Of a stretch of DNA of 64,000 nucleotides, positions 55,988 to 64,000 are shown one piece after another. Made by a program: the position numbers and the translations under genes. The stretch spans positions 124,001-188,000 of the forward strand of contig NZ_RCIZ01000005.1 of assembly GCF_003666685.1 (NCBI RefSeq), given 5' to 3'. Position 1 is the first letter of the stretch. Every line of letters starts with the position of its first letter. Source of the DNA: Mesorhizobium sp. YM1C-6-2 (GTDB lineage: Bacteria > Pseudomonadota > Alphaproteobacteria > Rhizobiales > Rhizobiaceae). The notes below the pieces were generated by a model. The model was not told the origin of the DNA and ran no database searches. It saw only the letters and a list, made by a program, of their open reading frames with translations.

Positions 55988-56176
55988 TCAGTGCTTCGGC
56001 GTCTTCTTCGGCAGGCCCTTGCGTTTGGTCTCGGCGAATTCCTCGAGTTGCTTCTCGCTCATCGACTCGTACATGCCGCGAGAGGCGCCCTTCAGCTCGC
56101 TCTTCTTCGTGTCGCCCCGTTTGGCCGAAAGTGCCGCTCCGGCCGCCTTTTGCTGAACTTGGGATTTGGCAGGCAT
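55988..56176 (-). CDS. DUF3008 family small protein
   Basis: A 62-residue lysine-rich protein matching DUF3008: MPAKSQVQQKAAGAALSAKR, KKSELKGASRGMYESMSEKQ, FAETKRKGLPKK. Such proteins are widespread in proteobacteria, with no firm function; the composition suggests a nucleic-acid-associated or stress protein. GGGAG lies 7 bases before the ATG at 56176. Confidence 0.85.
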   Translation of the reverse strand: MPAKSQVQQKAAGAALSAKRGDTKKSELKGASRGMYESMSEKQLEEFAETKRKGLPKKTPKH

Positions 56177-56254
56177 TGCATAGCTCCCTTTCAGGTTGAC
56201 TGCCAATCAAACGTCGTGACGATTGCCAGGTTCCGAGCGGGAGCCACGCGAAGT

Positions 56255-56980
56255 ATGGCCGGTTATGACGCCTACCAACCCCAGAACCGGCTGGTCGAGA
56301 TCGGCGAGCGCATCTGGGTCGCGGACGGACCGGTGCTGCAGTGGTTCGGCATGCCCTTTCCGACGCGCATGACGGTCGTGCTCCTTGAGGACGGCGGCGT
56401 CTGGGTCCACTCACCTATAGCGCCCGCTCCCGAACTTGTGACCGCCGTGGAGCGGCTGGGGCCGGTGCGGCACCTCGTATCGCCCAACAAGATCCATCAC
56501 GTCTCCATCGGAGCCTGGGCAACACGCTTTCCGGACGCGGTCACCTGGGCCTCGCCGGACGTGCGCCGAAGATCGTCCGTGCCGTTCGACCGCGACCTGG
56601 AAGATCGGCCGCCGCCGGACTGGGCTGCATGCATCGACCAGCGTATCGCGCGCGGATCGAGGTCGTTGGAGGAAGTCGTGTTCTTCCACAGGCCATCGCG
56701 GACGCTGATCCTCGCCGACCTCATCGAGAACTTCGAGCGCGAGCGTCTGCACGGCCTGTTTGCCCGGGCGCTGGCGCGTCTCGGCGGCGTGCTCGCGCCC
56801 AGCGGCAAGACACCGCTCGACCTGCGCCTGTCCTTCCTCCGCGGCATGGACAGGATGCGCGGCACCGTCGACTGGATGCTAGCCTGCGCGCCCGAGCGCG
56901 TCGTCATCGCGCATGGGCAATGGTTCGCGCGAGACGGCGCCGCCGTCGTGGCGCGGGCATTCGCCTGGGTCAGGCGGTGA
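56255..56980 (+). CDS. DUF4336 metallo-beta-lactamase-like protein
   Basis: A 241-residue protein like DUF4336: [38 protein letters not shown] in parts, [31 protein letters not shown] and [11 protein letters not shown]. The fold resembles metallo-beta-lactamases but the HxHxDH metal motif is not intact (only NKIHH), so hydrolase activity is doubtful. It overlaps the converging murI end by 11 bases. Confidence 0.82.
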   Translation: MAGYDAYQPQNRLVEIGERIWVADGPVLQWFGMPFPTRMTVVLLEDGGVWVHSPIAPAPELVTAVERLGPVRHLVSPNKIHHVSIGAWATRFPDAVTWASPDVRRRSSVPFDRDLEDRPPPDWAACIDQRIARGSRSLEEVVFFHRPSRTLILADLIENFERERLHGLFARALARLGGVLAPSGKTPLDLRLSFLRGMDRMRGTVDWMLACAPERVVIAHGQWFARDGAAVVARAFAWVRR

Positions 56981-57785
56981 CGGGCTGCCGGACCGTCAGG
57001 CCGAACCCCTGCATCAGCCGGCTCGTGGCGAATTCCGGCTTGCCTGACGTGAAGACCGCGATATCGGCGCGTTCAGCCGCCGCCGCGGGCAGAACGGGCG
57101 CACGCTGCGCTGCCAGCAGCGACAGCGCCCGCCTGGCGATCGCCTCGGCGGGATCGAGCCAGTCGACCGGCCAGGGCGCTGTCTTGCGCATGCGGTTCGC
57201 CAGGAACGGGTAGTGCGTGCAGGCGAGCACGACGATGTCGGTGCGCGCCCCGTCCTGCTCGATGAAGCAGGGCGCTATCTCGGCGCGCACGGCCTCCTCG
57301 TCGACGAAACCGTCGCGCATGTAGATTTCCGCGAGCGCGGCGAGCTTGTCGCTGCCGACAAGCCGGACATGGCATCTCGACGCCCACTGCGTGATCAGGT
57401 CACGCGTATACTGGCGCTTCACCGTGCCCGGCGTCGCAAGCACGGAGACGAGGCCCGAGCGTGTCCGTTCCGCCGCCGGCTTGATGGCTGGCACGGTGCC
57501 GACAAAGGGATGGCCGGGAAACCGCTCCCGCAAGGCCTCGATCACCAGCGTCGAGGCGGTGTTGCATGCGATCACCGATATCTCGGGATCGTAGCGCTCC
57601 AGCAGGTCGGCAAAGAGGGTCAGGATGCGCTCCCTCAGCGCGGGCTCCTCCCAGGCTCCATAGGGGAAACCGGCGTCGTCGGCGACATAGACGAAGCGGC
57701 GGTCCGGGATCAGCACGCGCGCCTCGCGCAGCACGGTAAGCCCGCCTATGCCCGAATCGAACATCAGGACCGGCTGGTCAGCCAT
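56970..57785 (-). CDS. murI: Glutamate racemase
   Basis: A 270-residue enzyme making D-glutamate for peptidoglycan. Both catalytic cysteines are present: [10 protein letters not shown] and [23 protein letters not shown] is at the N-terminus. ATG at 57785 gives a normal N-terminus and overlaps the end of the preceding methyltransferase gene by 8 bases. Confidence 0.96.
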   Translation of the reverse strand: MADQPVLMFDSGIGGLTVLREARVLIPDRRFVYVADDAGFPYGAWEEPALRERILTLFADLLERYDPEISVIACNTASTLVIEALRERFPGHPFVGTVPAIKPAAERTRSGLVSVLATPGTVKRQYTRDLITQWASRCHVRLVGSDKLAALAEIYMRDGFVDEEAVRAEIAPCFIEQDGARTDIVVLACTHYPFLANRMRKTAPWPVDWLDPAEAIARRALSLLAAQRAPVLPAAAAERADIAVFTSGKPEFATSRLMQGFGLTVRQPVTA

Positions 57786-58656
57786 CGCTGCGCTCCTTGT
57801 CCTGCGGCGCGGGCTTGCGGCGATAATCGCCTTCACCATGCGCCTCGCGGTCGGACCGGGCCTTGCGTTCCGGGTATCCCCGGCCGCGCGGGGTCTTCGG
57901 CGAGAAATAGTCGAGCGAGGCCAAGACGCCGCGCAGCACCTTTATCTCGGCCTCCGTGAAGCCAGGGCGGGTGAGCACGGCGCGCAGATTGTCGAGCATC
58001 TTCGGCTTCTTCGTCGCCGGCCGGAAATAGCCGCGCGCATCGAGCGCCGCTTCCAGATGATCGAGCAGGCCGTGGACGTGATGTTTTTCGGCCGGCGTCA
58101 CGTCCGGGCCTGCGAAATTGGTGTCCGTCTCGCTTTCCAGGCCCGACTTCATCCACTCATAGGACATCAGCAGCACCGCCTGCGCGATGTTCAGCGAGGC
58201 GAATTCGGGATTGACCGGGAAGGTGACGATCTCGTCGGCGAGCGCTACCTCCTCGTTGTAGAGGCCGAAGCGCTCGCGCCCGAACAGGATGCCGGTCTTC
58301 TCACCGGCGCTTGCCCGCGACTTCAGCGCCCTGCCCGCCTCGACCGGACCGCGCACTGGCTTGAAGCCGTCGCGCTCGCGCGCCGTGGTCGCGAAGACGA
58401 AGTTGAGATCGGCGACGGCCGAAGCGAGATCGTCAAAGAGCCTGACGCCGTCGATGACGTGGTCGGCGCGGCTCGCCGCGGCCCGCGCCTTGTCGTTCGG
58501 CCAGCCGTCGCGCGGATTGACGAGCCTGAGCTCGGACAGCCCGAAATTCGCCATGGCGCGCGCGACCATGCCGATGTTCTCCCCAAGCTGCGGCTCGACC
58601 AGGATGATGGCCGGACCAGCTGCCGGCCTTGCTTTCTTGTTGTCTGAATCGTTCAT
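57778..58656 (-). CDS. TrmJ-like RNA 2'-O-methyltransferase
   Basis: A 292-residue SPOUT methyltransferase of the TrmJ group, which methylates position 32 of tRNAs. Motifs: [22 protein letters not shown] in pieces, [30 protein letters not shown] in pieces, and the knot-closing [21 protein letters not shown]-terminal extension is rich in Arg, Lys and acidic residues. It overlaps murI by 8 bases. ttcA, another position-32 modifier, lies 4 kb away. Confidence 0.92.
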   Translation of the reverse strand: MNDSDNKKARPAAGPAIILVEPQLGENIGMVARAMANFGLSELRLVNPRDGWPNDKARAAASRADHVIDGVRLFDDLASAVADLNFVFATTARERDGFKPVRGPVEAGRALKSRASAGEKTGILFGRERFGLYNEEVALADEIVTFPVNPEFASLNIAQAVLLMSYEWMKSGLESETDTNFAGPDVTPAEKHHVHGLLDHLEAALDARGYFRPATKKPKMLDNLRAVLTRPGFTEAEIKVLRGVLASLDYFSPKTPRGRGYPERKARSDREAHGEGDYRRKPAPQDKERSDG

Positions 58657-58740
58657 GGCGCCAAGTGACTGTCGTTTGCGGCTTTTGCGCGTCCCTGCCA
58701 TAATCCGCCGTGAAAATGAAGTTTCGGCAAAAGGCTGGCC

Positions 58741-59094
58741 GTGACGAACGAGCTTGCTGAAAGGATCAGGGCCAGGCTGGGCGGCGATCCCAATGTCGGC
58801 GAGATCCGCATGTTCGGCGGCATCTGCTTCACACTGAACCGCAACATGCTGGTAGGCACGATGAAGGACGGGACGCTGCTTGCTCGCGTCGGCGAGGAGC
58901 AGGAGGAGGCTGCGCTCGCCAAACCCGGCGCCTCCAGGATGAATTTCACCGGCCGGGAGATGAAGGGGTTCATCATCGTTGCGCAAGGCGCGCTCGACGA
59001 CAAGGCGCTGAAAGGCTGGATCGCCATGGCGACTTCCTACGTTGGCGCGCTGCCGCCGAAGGCTGAGAAAGAGTCCAGGCGAAAAAACGCCTGA
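58741..59094 (+). CDS. TfoX/Sxy N-terminal domain protein
   Basis: A 117-residue protein consisting of the TfoX N-domain only: LAERIRARLGGDP, IRMFGGICFTLNRNMLVGTMKDGTLLARV in parts, MNFTGREMKGFIIV. GTG start. In gamma-proteobacteria TfoX/Sxy activates competence genes with CRP and carries both domains; here the C-domain is a separate gene 4 kb away. The role in this organism is unknown. Confidence 0.85.
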   Translation: MTNELAERIRARLGGDPNVGEIRMFGGICFTLNRNMLVGTMKDGTLLARVGEEQEEAALAKPGASRMNFTGREMKGFIIVAQGALDDKALKGWIAMATSYVGALPPKAEKESRRKNA

Positions 59095-59181
59095 AGTCCC
59101 CTCCTTCCCGACGGCCAGCCTGCCCCTGATGTCGTTGGCCGGGCCAACCTTTCCCGGGACAGCGTGGATTGCTTCACATGG

Positions 59182-59210
59182 CTGTTACAGCCCCCGCCTA
59201 CGACCGTCAC
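59182..59210 (+). promoter_or_regulatory. Weak candidate Pho box before PhoX
   Basis: CTGTTAC at 59182 and CCGTCAC at 59204 are spaced by exactly 22 bases, two turns of the 11-base repeat of a Pho box (consensus CTGTCAT/C), but the middle repeat does not match. Its place 41 bases before a phosphatase start fits PhoB control. Evidence is weak. Confidence 0.25.
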
Positions 59211-59250
59211 TGGTTCCCAGCCACGCAACCAGTCACGGAGCAATCGAACC

Positions 59251-61254
59251 ATGACCGAACACCCCCCTGTTGCCGCCTCCGGTTTCAGAACCAGCCTTCT
59301 CGAGGAAGCGGACGGCCCGGCGCACAATCCCACTGCAAATCCCACCATGGGCGAAATCATCGCCATCCGCTTCTCGCGCCGCGACCTGCTCAAGGGCGCG
59401 CTTGCCGTTTCCGCCATCTCGGCGACCGTCGCGCCCGCTGCTCTCCTGACCGCCGAGAGCGCGCGCGCCGCCGGTGCGTCGGCCTTCACCTTCGGAGAGG
59501 TCGAGGCGGGCGTTGACGAGAACCATCACGTCGCGACCGGCTACGACGCCGACGTACTGCTGCGCTGGGGCGACCCTCTCTTCCCCGACGCTCCCGAGTT
59601 CGACCCGACCGAGCAGAGCGCCGAAAGCCAGAGCAAGCAGTTCGGCTACAACAACGATTTCGTCGGCTACATCCCGTTGCCAGATGCGGCAAATCCCGCC
59701 GAGCACGGCCTGCTCGTGGTCAATCACGAATATACCAACGAACACCTGATGTTCCCGGGCATCGTCACCATCGTGGAGGGCAAGGCCGAGGTCGCGCCCG
59801 CCGACAAGAACCGCGTCGACATCGAGATGGCCGCACATGGCGGCACGATCGCCGAGATCCGCAAGGTCGACGGCAAGTGGCAATTGGTGAAGGACTCGCC
59901 CTACAACCGCCGCATCACCGCGACGACCGAAATGGAAATTACCGGCCCTGCGGCCGGCAGCGAGCGCCTGAAGACCGGCGCCGACCAGACCGGCAGCAAG
60001 GTTCTCGGCACGGTCAACAACTGCGCCGGCGGCGTGACGCCCTGGGGCACCTACATCATGGCCGAGGAGAATTTCCACGGTTATTTCATTGGCGAATTGC
60101 AGGCCGGCCACAAGGAAACAGCCAACTACGAGCGTCTCGGCGTGCCGGACGCGACCTATGAATGGGGCCGCTTTTACGATCGCTTCGATCTTTCCAAGGA
60201 GCCTAACGAGCCGAACCGCTTCGGCTGGATCGTCGAGGTCGATCCCCTAGACGCCAACTCGGTGCCGAAAAAGCGCAGCGCGCTCGGCCGCACCAAACAT
60301 GAGGGAGCGGAATCGATCGTCTCGAAGGATGGCCGCGTGGTCTTCTATCTCGGCGACGACGAGCGCTTCGACTACGTCTACAAATTCGTCACCGCCGGCA
60401 CCTTCAACGCCAACGACCGCGCCGCCAACATGAACCTGCTCGACGAAGGCACGCTCTACGTTGCCCGCTTCGCCGCGGACGGCACCATCGAATGGCTGCC
60501 GCTCGTCCACGGCGAGGGGCAGCTCACCGCCGAGAACGGCTTCGCCAGCCAGGCCGACATCGTCATCGAGACACGCAAGGCGGCCGACCTGCTCGGCGCG
60601 ACCAAGATGGACCGCCCCGAGGACGTCCAGCCCAACCCGGTCAACGGTCGCGTCTATGTCATGCTCACCAACAATACCAAGCGCCAGGCGGATCAGGTCG
60701 AGCCTGCCAATCCGCGCGCGGACAACGCCTTCGGCCACATCATCGAGATCGCCGAGGCGGACGGCGACTTCGCGGCAACGTCAGGCAAGTGGGAAGTGCT
60801 GCTGCAATGCGGCGATCCCTCGGTCGCGGAGGTTGGCGCCACCTTCTCGACCGAAACGACCAGGAACGGCTGGTTCGGCATGCCTGACAACTGCGCCATC
60901 GACGCGGCGGGCCGGCTCTGGGTCTCGACGGACGGCAACAATCCCAAGGCCACCGGCCGCACTGACGGCCTGTGGGCGGTCGATACCGAAGGCGATGCGC
61001 GCGCCACGTCGAAGCTGTTCTATCGCGTGCCGGTCGGCGCCGAACTCTGCGGCCCGACCTTCACGCCCGACGACCAGTCGCTGTTCGTGGCCGTCCAGCA
61101 TCCGGGCGACGGCGGCGACGACTGGGAGCCATTCGGCCGCCCCTCCTACTACGAGGACCTGTCGACCCGCTGGCCCGATTTCAAGGACGACGTTCCGGTG
61201 CGTCCGGCCGTCGTGGCGATCACCAGGCAGGGCGGCGGCAAGATCGGCGCCTGA
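59251..61254 (+). CDS. PhoX family alkaline phosphatase, Tat-exported
   Basis: A 667-residue PhoX (DUF839) phosphatase releasing phosphate from organic esters in the periplasm, with calcium and iron in its active site. A twin-arginine signal, SRRDLLKGAL at residue 43, follows a 40-residue leader. Conserved stretches: YIPLPDAANPAEHGLLVVNHEYTNE in parts, NNCAGGVTPWGTYIMAEENFHGY in parts, RTKHEGAESIVSKDGRVVFYLGDDERFDYVYKF in parts, and DRPEDVQPNP. ACGGAG lies 10 bases upstream of the ATG. Single gene, rightward. Confidence 0.93.
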   Translation: MTEHPPVAASGFRTSLLEEADGPAHNPTANPTMGEIIAIRFSRRDLLKGALAVSAISATVAPAALLTAESARAAGASAFTFGEVEAGVDENHHVATGYDADVLLRWGDPLFPDAPEFDPTEQSAESQSKQFGYNNDFVGYIPLPDAANPAEHGLLVVNHEYTNEHLMFPGIVTIVEGKAEVAPADKNRVDIEMAAHGGTIAEIRKVDGKWQLVKDSPYNRRITATTEMEITGPAAGSERLKTGADQTGSKVLGTVNNCAGGVTPWGTYIMAEENFHGYFIGELQAGHKETANYERLGVPDATYEWGRFYDRFDLSKEPNEPNRFGWIVEVDPLDANSVPKKRSALGRTKHEGAESIVSKDGRVVFYLGDDERFDYVYKFVTAGTFNANDRAANMNLLDEGTLYVARFAADGTIEWLPLVHGEGQLTAENGFASQADIVIETRKAADLLGATKMDRPEDVQPNPVNGRVYVMLTNNTKRQADQVEPANPRADNAFGHIIEIAEADGDFAATSGKWEVLLQCGDPSVAEVGATFSTETTRNGWFGMPDNCAIDAAGRLWVSTDGNNPKATGRTDGLWAVDTEGDARATSKLFYRVPVGAELCGPTFTPDDQSLFVAVQHPGDGGDDWEPFGRPSYYEDLSTRWPDFKDDVPVRPAVVAITRQGGGKIGA

Positions 61255-61323
61255 GCCGGCTTGTCGCAGTCACGGGCAACGGCGCGGCTTCCCGCGCTGT
61301 TGCTTCAGGCGGGCAGGTTGGGA

Positions 61324-61638
61324 CTATTGTTCCCCGGCCTGAATGGAGAGCGCGCTCATCGAGGCGAATGTCTCATGGCGGCAGAGATAGATCGCCTTGC
61401 CCGGCAGCTTGGAAAAATCGCCGCCTAGCTCCAGGCAGAGATCGGCAAGCTGATAATCCTTCCAGACGAGCCGCCCCCCGGCGAACACGGGCCGGTCGGG
61501 CAGCGGCAGCTTGACGCCGATCTGTTCCTCGACGCGTCGATCCAGTTCGGGTTGGTCCTGTGCCGCGGCGGGCGTGCAGGCGAGAGCTGCAAGCATCGAA
61601 AATGCAAGCGGCGCGGAAATGATCGGCTTGGTCGGCAT
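61324..61638 (-). CDS. Hypothetical secreted protein
   Basis: A 104-residue protein with a signal peptide (LAFSMLAALACTPAAAQD). The mature part has two cysteines, in LADLCLELGG and IYLCRHE, that may pair. No family is recognised. It is leftward between PhoX and icd and appears to be a single-gene unit. Confidence 0.65.
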   Translation of the reverse strand: MPTKPIISAPLAFSMLAALACTPAAAQDQPELDRRVEEQIGVKLPLPDRPVFAGGRLVWKDYQLADLCLELGGDFSKLPGKAIYLCRHETFASMSALSIQAGEQ

Positions 61639-61889
61639 GGCTGGCTGGTCCCTTCGCTAGGAGATATGCCGGAGAGAACGGCCGCCCCCAGCGCTTATTC
61701 CCTCCGCACAGTTGAAAAATCATCGTCGCAGCCACTGCGCGCCGCTACGGAGGGATGCTTATTCGTCGGCGGCCGATGGCCACCGTTTCAGGCACCGCCG
61801 GCCGCTTTGCCTTCCTCGCATCGGGTGCTATAGGGGCCGCATTCCCAATCCCACGGGCGCTTTGGCCCAACTCCCGAACGAGGCATAGA

Positions 61890-63104
61890 ATGGCGAAGAT
61901 CAAGGTGGACAATCCTGTCGTCGAGCTCGACGGCGACGAGATGACCCGCATCATCTGGCAGTTCATCAAGGACAAGCTGATCCACCCCTATCTCGACATC
62001 GACCTCAAATATTACGACCTCGGCGTCGAGCACCGCGACGCCACCGAAGACCAGGTCACGATCGACGCGGCAAATGCTATCAAGAAATACGGCGTCGGCG
62101 TGAAATGCGCCACCATCACCCCCGACGAGGCGCGCGTCGAGGAATTCAAGCTGAAGAAGATGTGGAAGTCGCCCAACGGCACGATCCGCAACATCCTCGG
62201 CGGCACCATCTTCCGCGAGCCGATCATCATGAAGAACGTGCCGCGCCTCGTGCCGGGCTGGACGCAGCCGATCATCGTCGGCCGCCACGCCTATGGCGAC
62301 CAGTACCGCGCCACCGACTTCAAATTCCCCGGCAAGGGCAAGCTCTCGATCAAGTTCGTCGGCGAGGACGGCAAGACGATCGAGCACGAAGTGTTCGACG
62401 CACCGTCGGCGGGTGTCGCGATGGCGATGTACAATCTCGATGACTCGATCCGCGAATTCGCGCGCGCCTCGCTGAACTACGGCCTGCTGCGCAACTACCC
62501 GGTCTATCTGTCGACCAAGAACACCATCCTCAAGGTCTATGACGGCCGCTTCAAGGACATCTTCCAGGAAGTTTACGAGCAGGAGTTCGAGGCGCAGTTC
62601 AAGGAAAAGAAGATCTGGTACGAGCACCGCCTGATCGACGACATGGTGGCCTCCAGCCTGAAGTGGTCGGGCGGCTACGTCTGGGCCTGCAAGAACTATG
62701 ACGGCGACGTGCAGTCCGATACGGTCGCGCAAGGCTTTGGCTCGCTCGGCCTGATGACCTCGGTGCTGATGACGCCGGACGGCAAGACGGTCGAGGCCGA
62801 GGCCGCGCACGGTACCGTCACCCGCCACTACCGCCAGCACCAGAAGGGCGAGGAGACCTCGACCAACTCGATCGCCTCGATCTTCGCCTGGACGCGCGGG
62901 CTCGCGCATCGCGCCAAGCTCGACAACAATGCCGAGCTCAAGAAGTTCGCCGACACGCTGGAGAAGGTCTGCATCCAGACGGTCGAGTCCGGCTTCATGA
63001 CCAAGGACCTGTCGCTGCTGATCGGTCCCGACCAGCCGTGGCTGTCGACCACCGGCTTCCTCGACAAGATCGACGAGAACCTCAAGAAGGCGATGACCGC
63101 CTGA
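61890..63104 (+). CDS. icd: NADP-dependent isocitrate dehydrogenase
   Basis: A 404-residue TCA-cycle enzyme of the eukaryote-like NADP subfamily common in rhizobia. Motifs: [39 protein letters not shown] in pieces, [11 protein letters not shown]-like [21 protein letters not shown] and [12 protein letters not shown], which carries the NADP-binding site. The ATG at 61890 has GAGG upstream. The stop directly abuts the converging TfoX C-domain stop (TGATCA). Confidence 0.97.
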   Translation: MAKIKVDNPVVELDGDEMTRIIWQFIKDKLIHPYLDIDLKYYDLGVEHRDATEDQVTIDAANAIKKYGVGVKCATITPDEARVEEFKLKKMWKSPNGTIRNILGGTIFREPIIMKNVPRLVPGWTQPIIVGRHAYGDQYRATDFKFPGKGKLSIKFVGEDGKTIEHEVFDAPSAGVAMAMYNLDDSIREFARASLNYGLLRNYPVYLSTKNTILKVYDGRFKDIFQEVYEQEFEAQFKEKKIWYEHRLIDDMVASSLKWSGGYVWACKNYDGDVQSDTVAQGFGSLGLMTSVLMTPDGKTVEAEAAHGTVTRHYRQHQKGEETSTNSIASIFAWTRGLAHRAKLDNNAELKKFADTLEKVCIQTVESGFMTKDLSLLIGPDQPWLSTTGFLDKIDENLKKAMTA

Positions 63105-63389
63105 TCAGGCTTTCAGGGCGGGGGCTTGTTCCCCCGCCTGCCCCGCGCTGGCTTTCAGCGCTGCCTTCTCCACTGGCGACAGGTCGAGCCAGTGACGGCC
63201 CTGCAGCGCGGCCTCCAGGGCGTAGAGCGCGTTCAGCGTGACGTGCGAGCCGAACCGGAATTTCAGCCGCCGCCAGGTTTCGACCGCACCAAGCTGCCGT
63301 AGCTCGGCTGCCGTCTTCACGTCGATTTCGGCCAGCATCCGGACGGTCGCCGGCCCGAGATTCTTCAGATCGTCGAGCCGGTCCGGCAT
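63105..63389 (-). CDS. TfoX/Sxy C-terminal domain protein
   Basis: A 94-residue protein of helix-hairpin-helix type, the TfoX C-domain: LDDLKNLGPATVRMLAEIDVKTAAELRQLGA in pieces, then LNALYALEAALQGRHWLDL. It lies 20 bases after alaS on the same strand. The N-domain partner is a separate gene at 58741. HhH folds often bind DNA or other proteins; its role here is unknown. Confidence 0.88.
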   Translation of the reverse strand: MPDRLDDLKNLGPATVRMLAEIDVKTAAELRQLGAVETWRRLKFRFGSHVTLNALYALEAALQGRHWLDLSPVEKAALKASAGQAGEQAPALKA

Positions 63390-63409
63390 TGGCTGCCCCA
63401 GGGGTTGCG

Positions 63410-64000
63410 TCAGGCCGCTTCGAGGGCCGCCCTGACCGCCGCAATGGCATCGGCCGCCCTGGTCGCATCCGGACCGCCGGCCTGGGCCATGTCGGGACGG
63501 CCGCCGCCGCCCTGACCGCCGAGCGCGGCGGATGCGGTGCGCACCAGATCGACGGCGCTGAAGCGCTTGGTCAGATCGTCGGTGACGCCGACGACGACGC
63601 TCGCCTTCCCGTCCTCGCCTGCGCCGACGAAGACAACGACGCCGGAAACCAGAGACGTCTTGCCGGCGTCGGCAAGCGACTTCAGATCCTTCGGTGCAAC
63701 GCCGGTGACCGACTTGCCGAGGAAGCCGACGCCGGCCACGGTTTCCTTCTCCGTGGTGCCGTCGCCGCCGGCGGGCGCGCCGCCGCCAAGCGCCAGCTTC
63801 TTGCGGGCGTCCGACAGCTCGCGCTCCAGCTTCTTGCGCTCATCGAGCAGAGCTTCCACCCGCGCGGGCACGTCGCCCGGCGCGACCTTCAGCGTCGCCG
63901 CGACCGATTTCAGGCGGCGGTCCTGCTCGTCGAGATGCCTTCGCGCAGCCTCGCCGGTCAGCGCCTCGATGCGGCGCACGCCGGCCGCGACCGCGCCGTC
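63410..64000 (-). CDS. alaS: Alanyl-tRNA synthetase, C-terminal part (truncated by window edge)
   Basis: The last 196 residues of AlaRS. They begin in the editing-domain end ([15 protein letters not shown]), then a long coiled-coil segment ([24 protein letters not shown]) and the C-Ala domain with its glycine-rich end, [27 protein letters not shown] in parts, which binds tRNA-Ala. The start lies beyond base 64000. It is followed by the TfoX C-domain gene. Confidence 0.96.
   Translation of the reverse strand, partial: DGAVAAGVRRIEALTGEAARRHLDEQDRRLKSVAATLKVAPGDVPARVEALLDERKKLERELSDARKKLALGGGAPAGGDGTTEKETVAGVGFLGKSVTGVAPKDLKSLADAGKTSLVSGVVVFVGAGEDGKASVVVGVTDDLTKRFSAVDLVRTASAALGGQGGGGRPDMAQAGGPDATRAADAIAAVRAALEAA

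Overview
The window is high-GC, gene-dense chromosomal DNA from an alphaproteobacterium. It is most likely a Hyphomicrobiales member near Mesorhizobium, Aminobacter or Nitratireductor. The evidence is lineage-typical proteins: an F1-ATPase zeta inhibitor (DUF1476), an NDUFA12-like complex I subunit, a BA14K-like protein, DUF1236, DUF2155 and DUF1176 proteins, a 404-residue NADP isocitrate dehydrogenase, and a separate purS/purQ/purL set. No prophage, insertion sequence, CRISPR array or rRNA gene was found. All gene calls come from reading the sequence and from family knowledge; no database search was run.

Layout. 1-5.9 kb: an L,D-transpeptidase, then a periplasmic thiol-redox operon (DsbD/ScsB-like, a membrane TlpA-like protein, a DsbA/ScsC-like protein) facing a copper-delivery operon (PCu(A)C, SCO1, DUF411). 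6-10.5 kb: tRNA-Trp, tuf, DUF1236, a GT87-like glycosyltransferase, exonuclease III, tRNA-Gly, tRNA-Tyr. 10.6-16.2 kb: rlmB, then the glyoxylate-to-glycerate genes glxR, hyi and gcl with a divergent IclR regulator. 16.2-22 kb: small envelope proteins, tRNA-Thr, gatB, a GNAT acetyltransferase, NDUFA12, DUF2155, a class D beta-lactamase and a SnoaL-like protein. 22-28.7 kb: aat, accC, accB, aroQ, a DsbA-family protein, an M48-TPR protease and an aminotransferase.

28.7-37.2 kb: a ParB-like mini-protein, a J-domain protein, a DUF1176 protein, a secreted hydrolase and a six-gene leftward run with CoxD/CoxE-type chaperones, split CoxI/XdhC domains, a MoeA-like/MocA-like fusion and a flavin reductase. 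This is a molybdenum-hydroxylase maturation module without hydroxylase subunits in view. 37.3-44.6 kb: a periplasmic binding protein, a P1 peptidase, purB, two RBBP9-like hydrolases, a VOC dioxygenase and an HpcH/HpaI aldolase. 44.6-52 kb: zeta inhibitor, purC-purS-(coiled-coil protein)-purQ, a lipoprotein, purL, bolA, a basic protein, a phosphodiester glycosidase and grxD. 52-64 kb: Bcr/CflA-type MFS, ttcA, glsA, rpsD, DUF3008, a DUF4336 protein, murI, a TrmJ-like methyltransferase, separate TfoX N- and C-domain proteins, PhoX, icd, and the 3' end of alaS running off the window.

How parts work together. The first 6 kb looks like one envelope copper and thiol homeostasis block. The scattered Tyr, Gly, Thr and Trp tRNAs around tuf look like remnants of the ancestral tRNA-tufB-secE-nusG cluster. 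The gcl-hyi-glxR genes form a complete route from glyoxylate to D-glycerate. Most of the rest is housekeeping in short, tightly packed operons, often with overlapping stops and starts.
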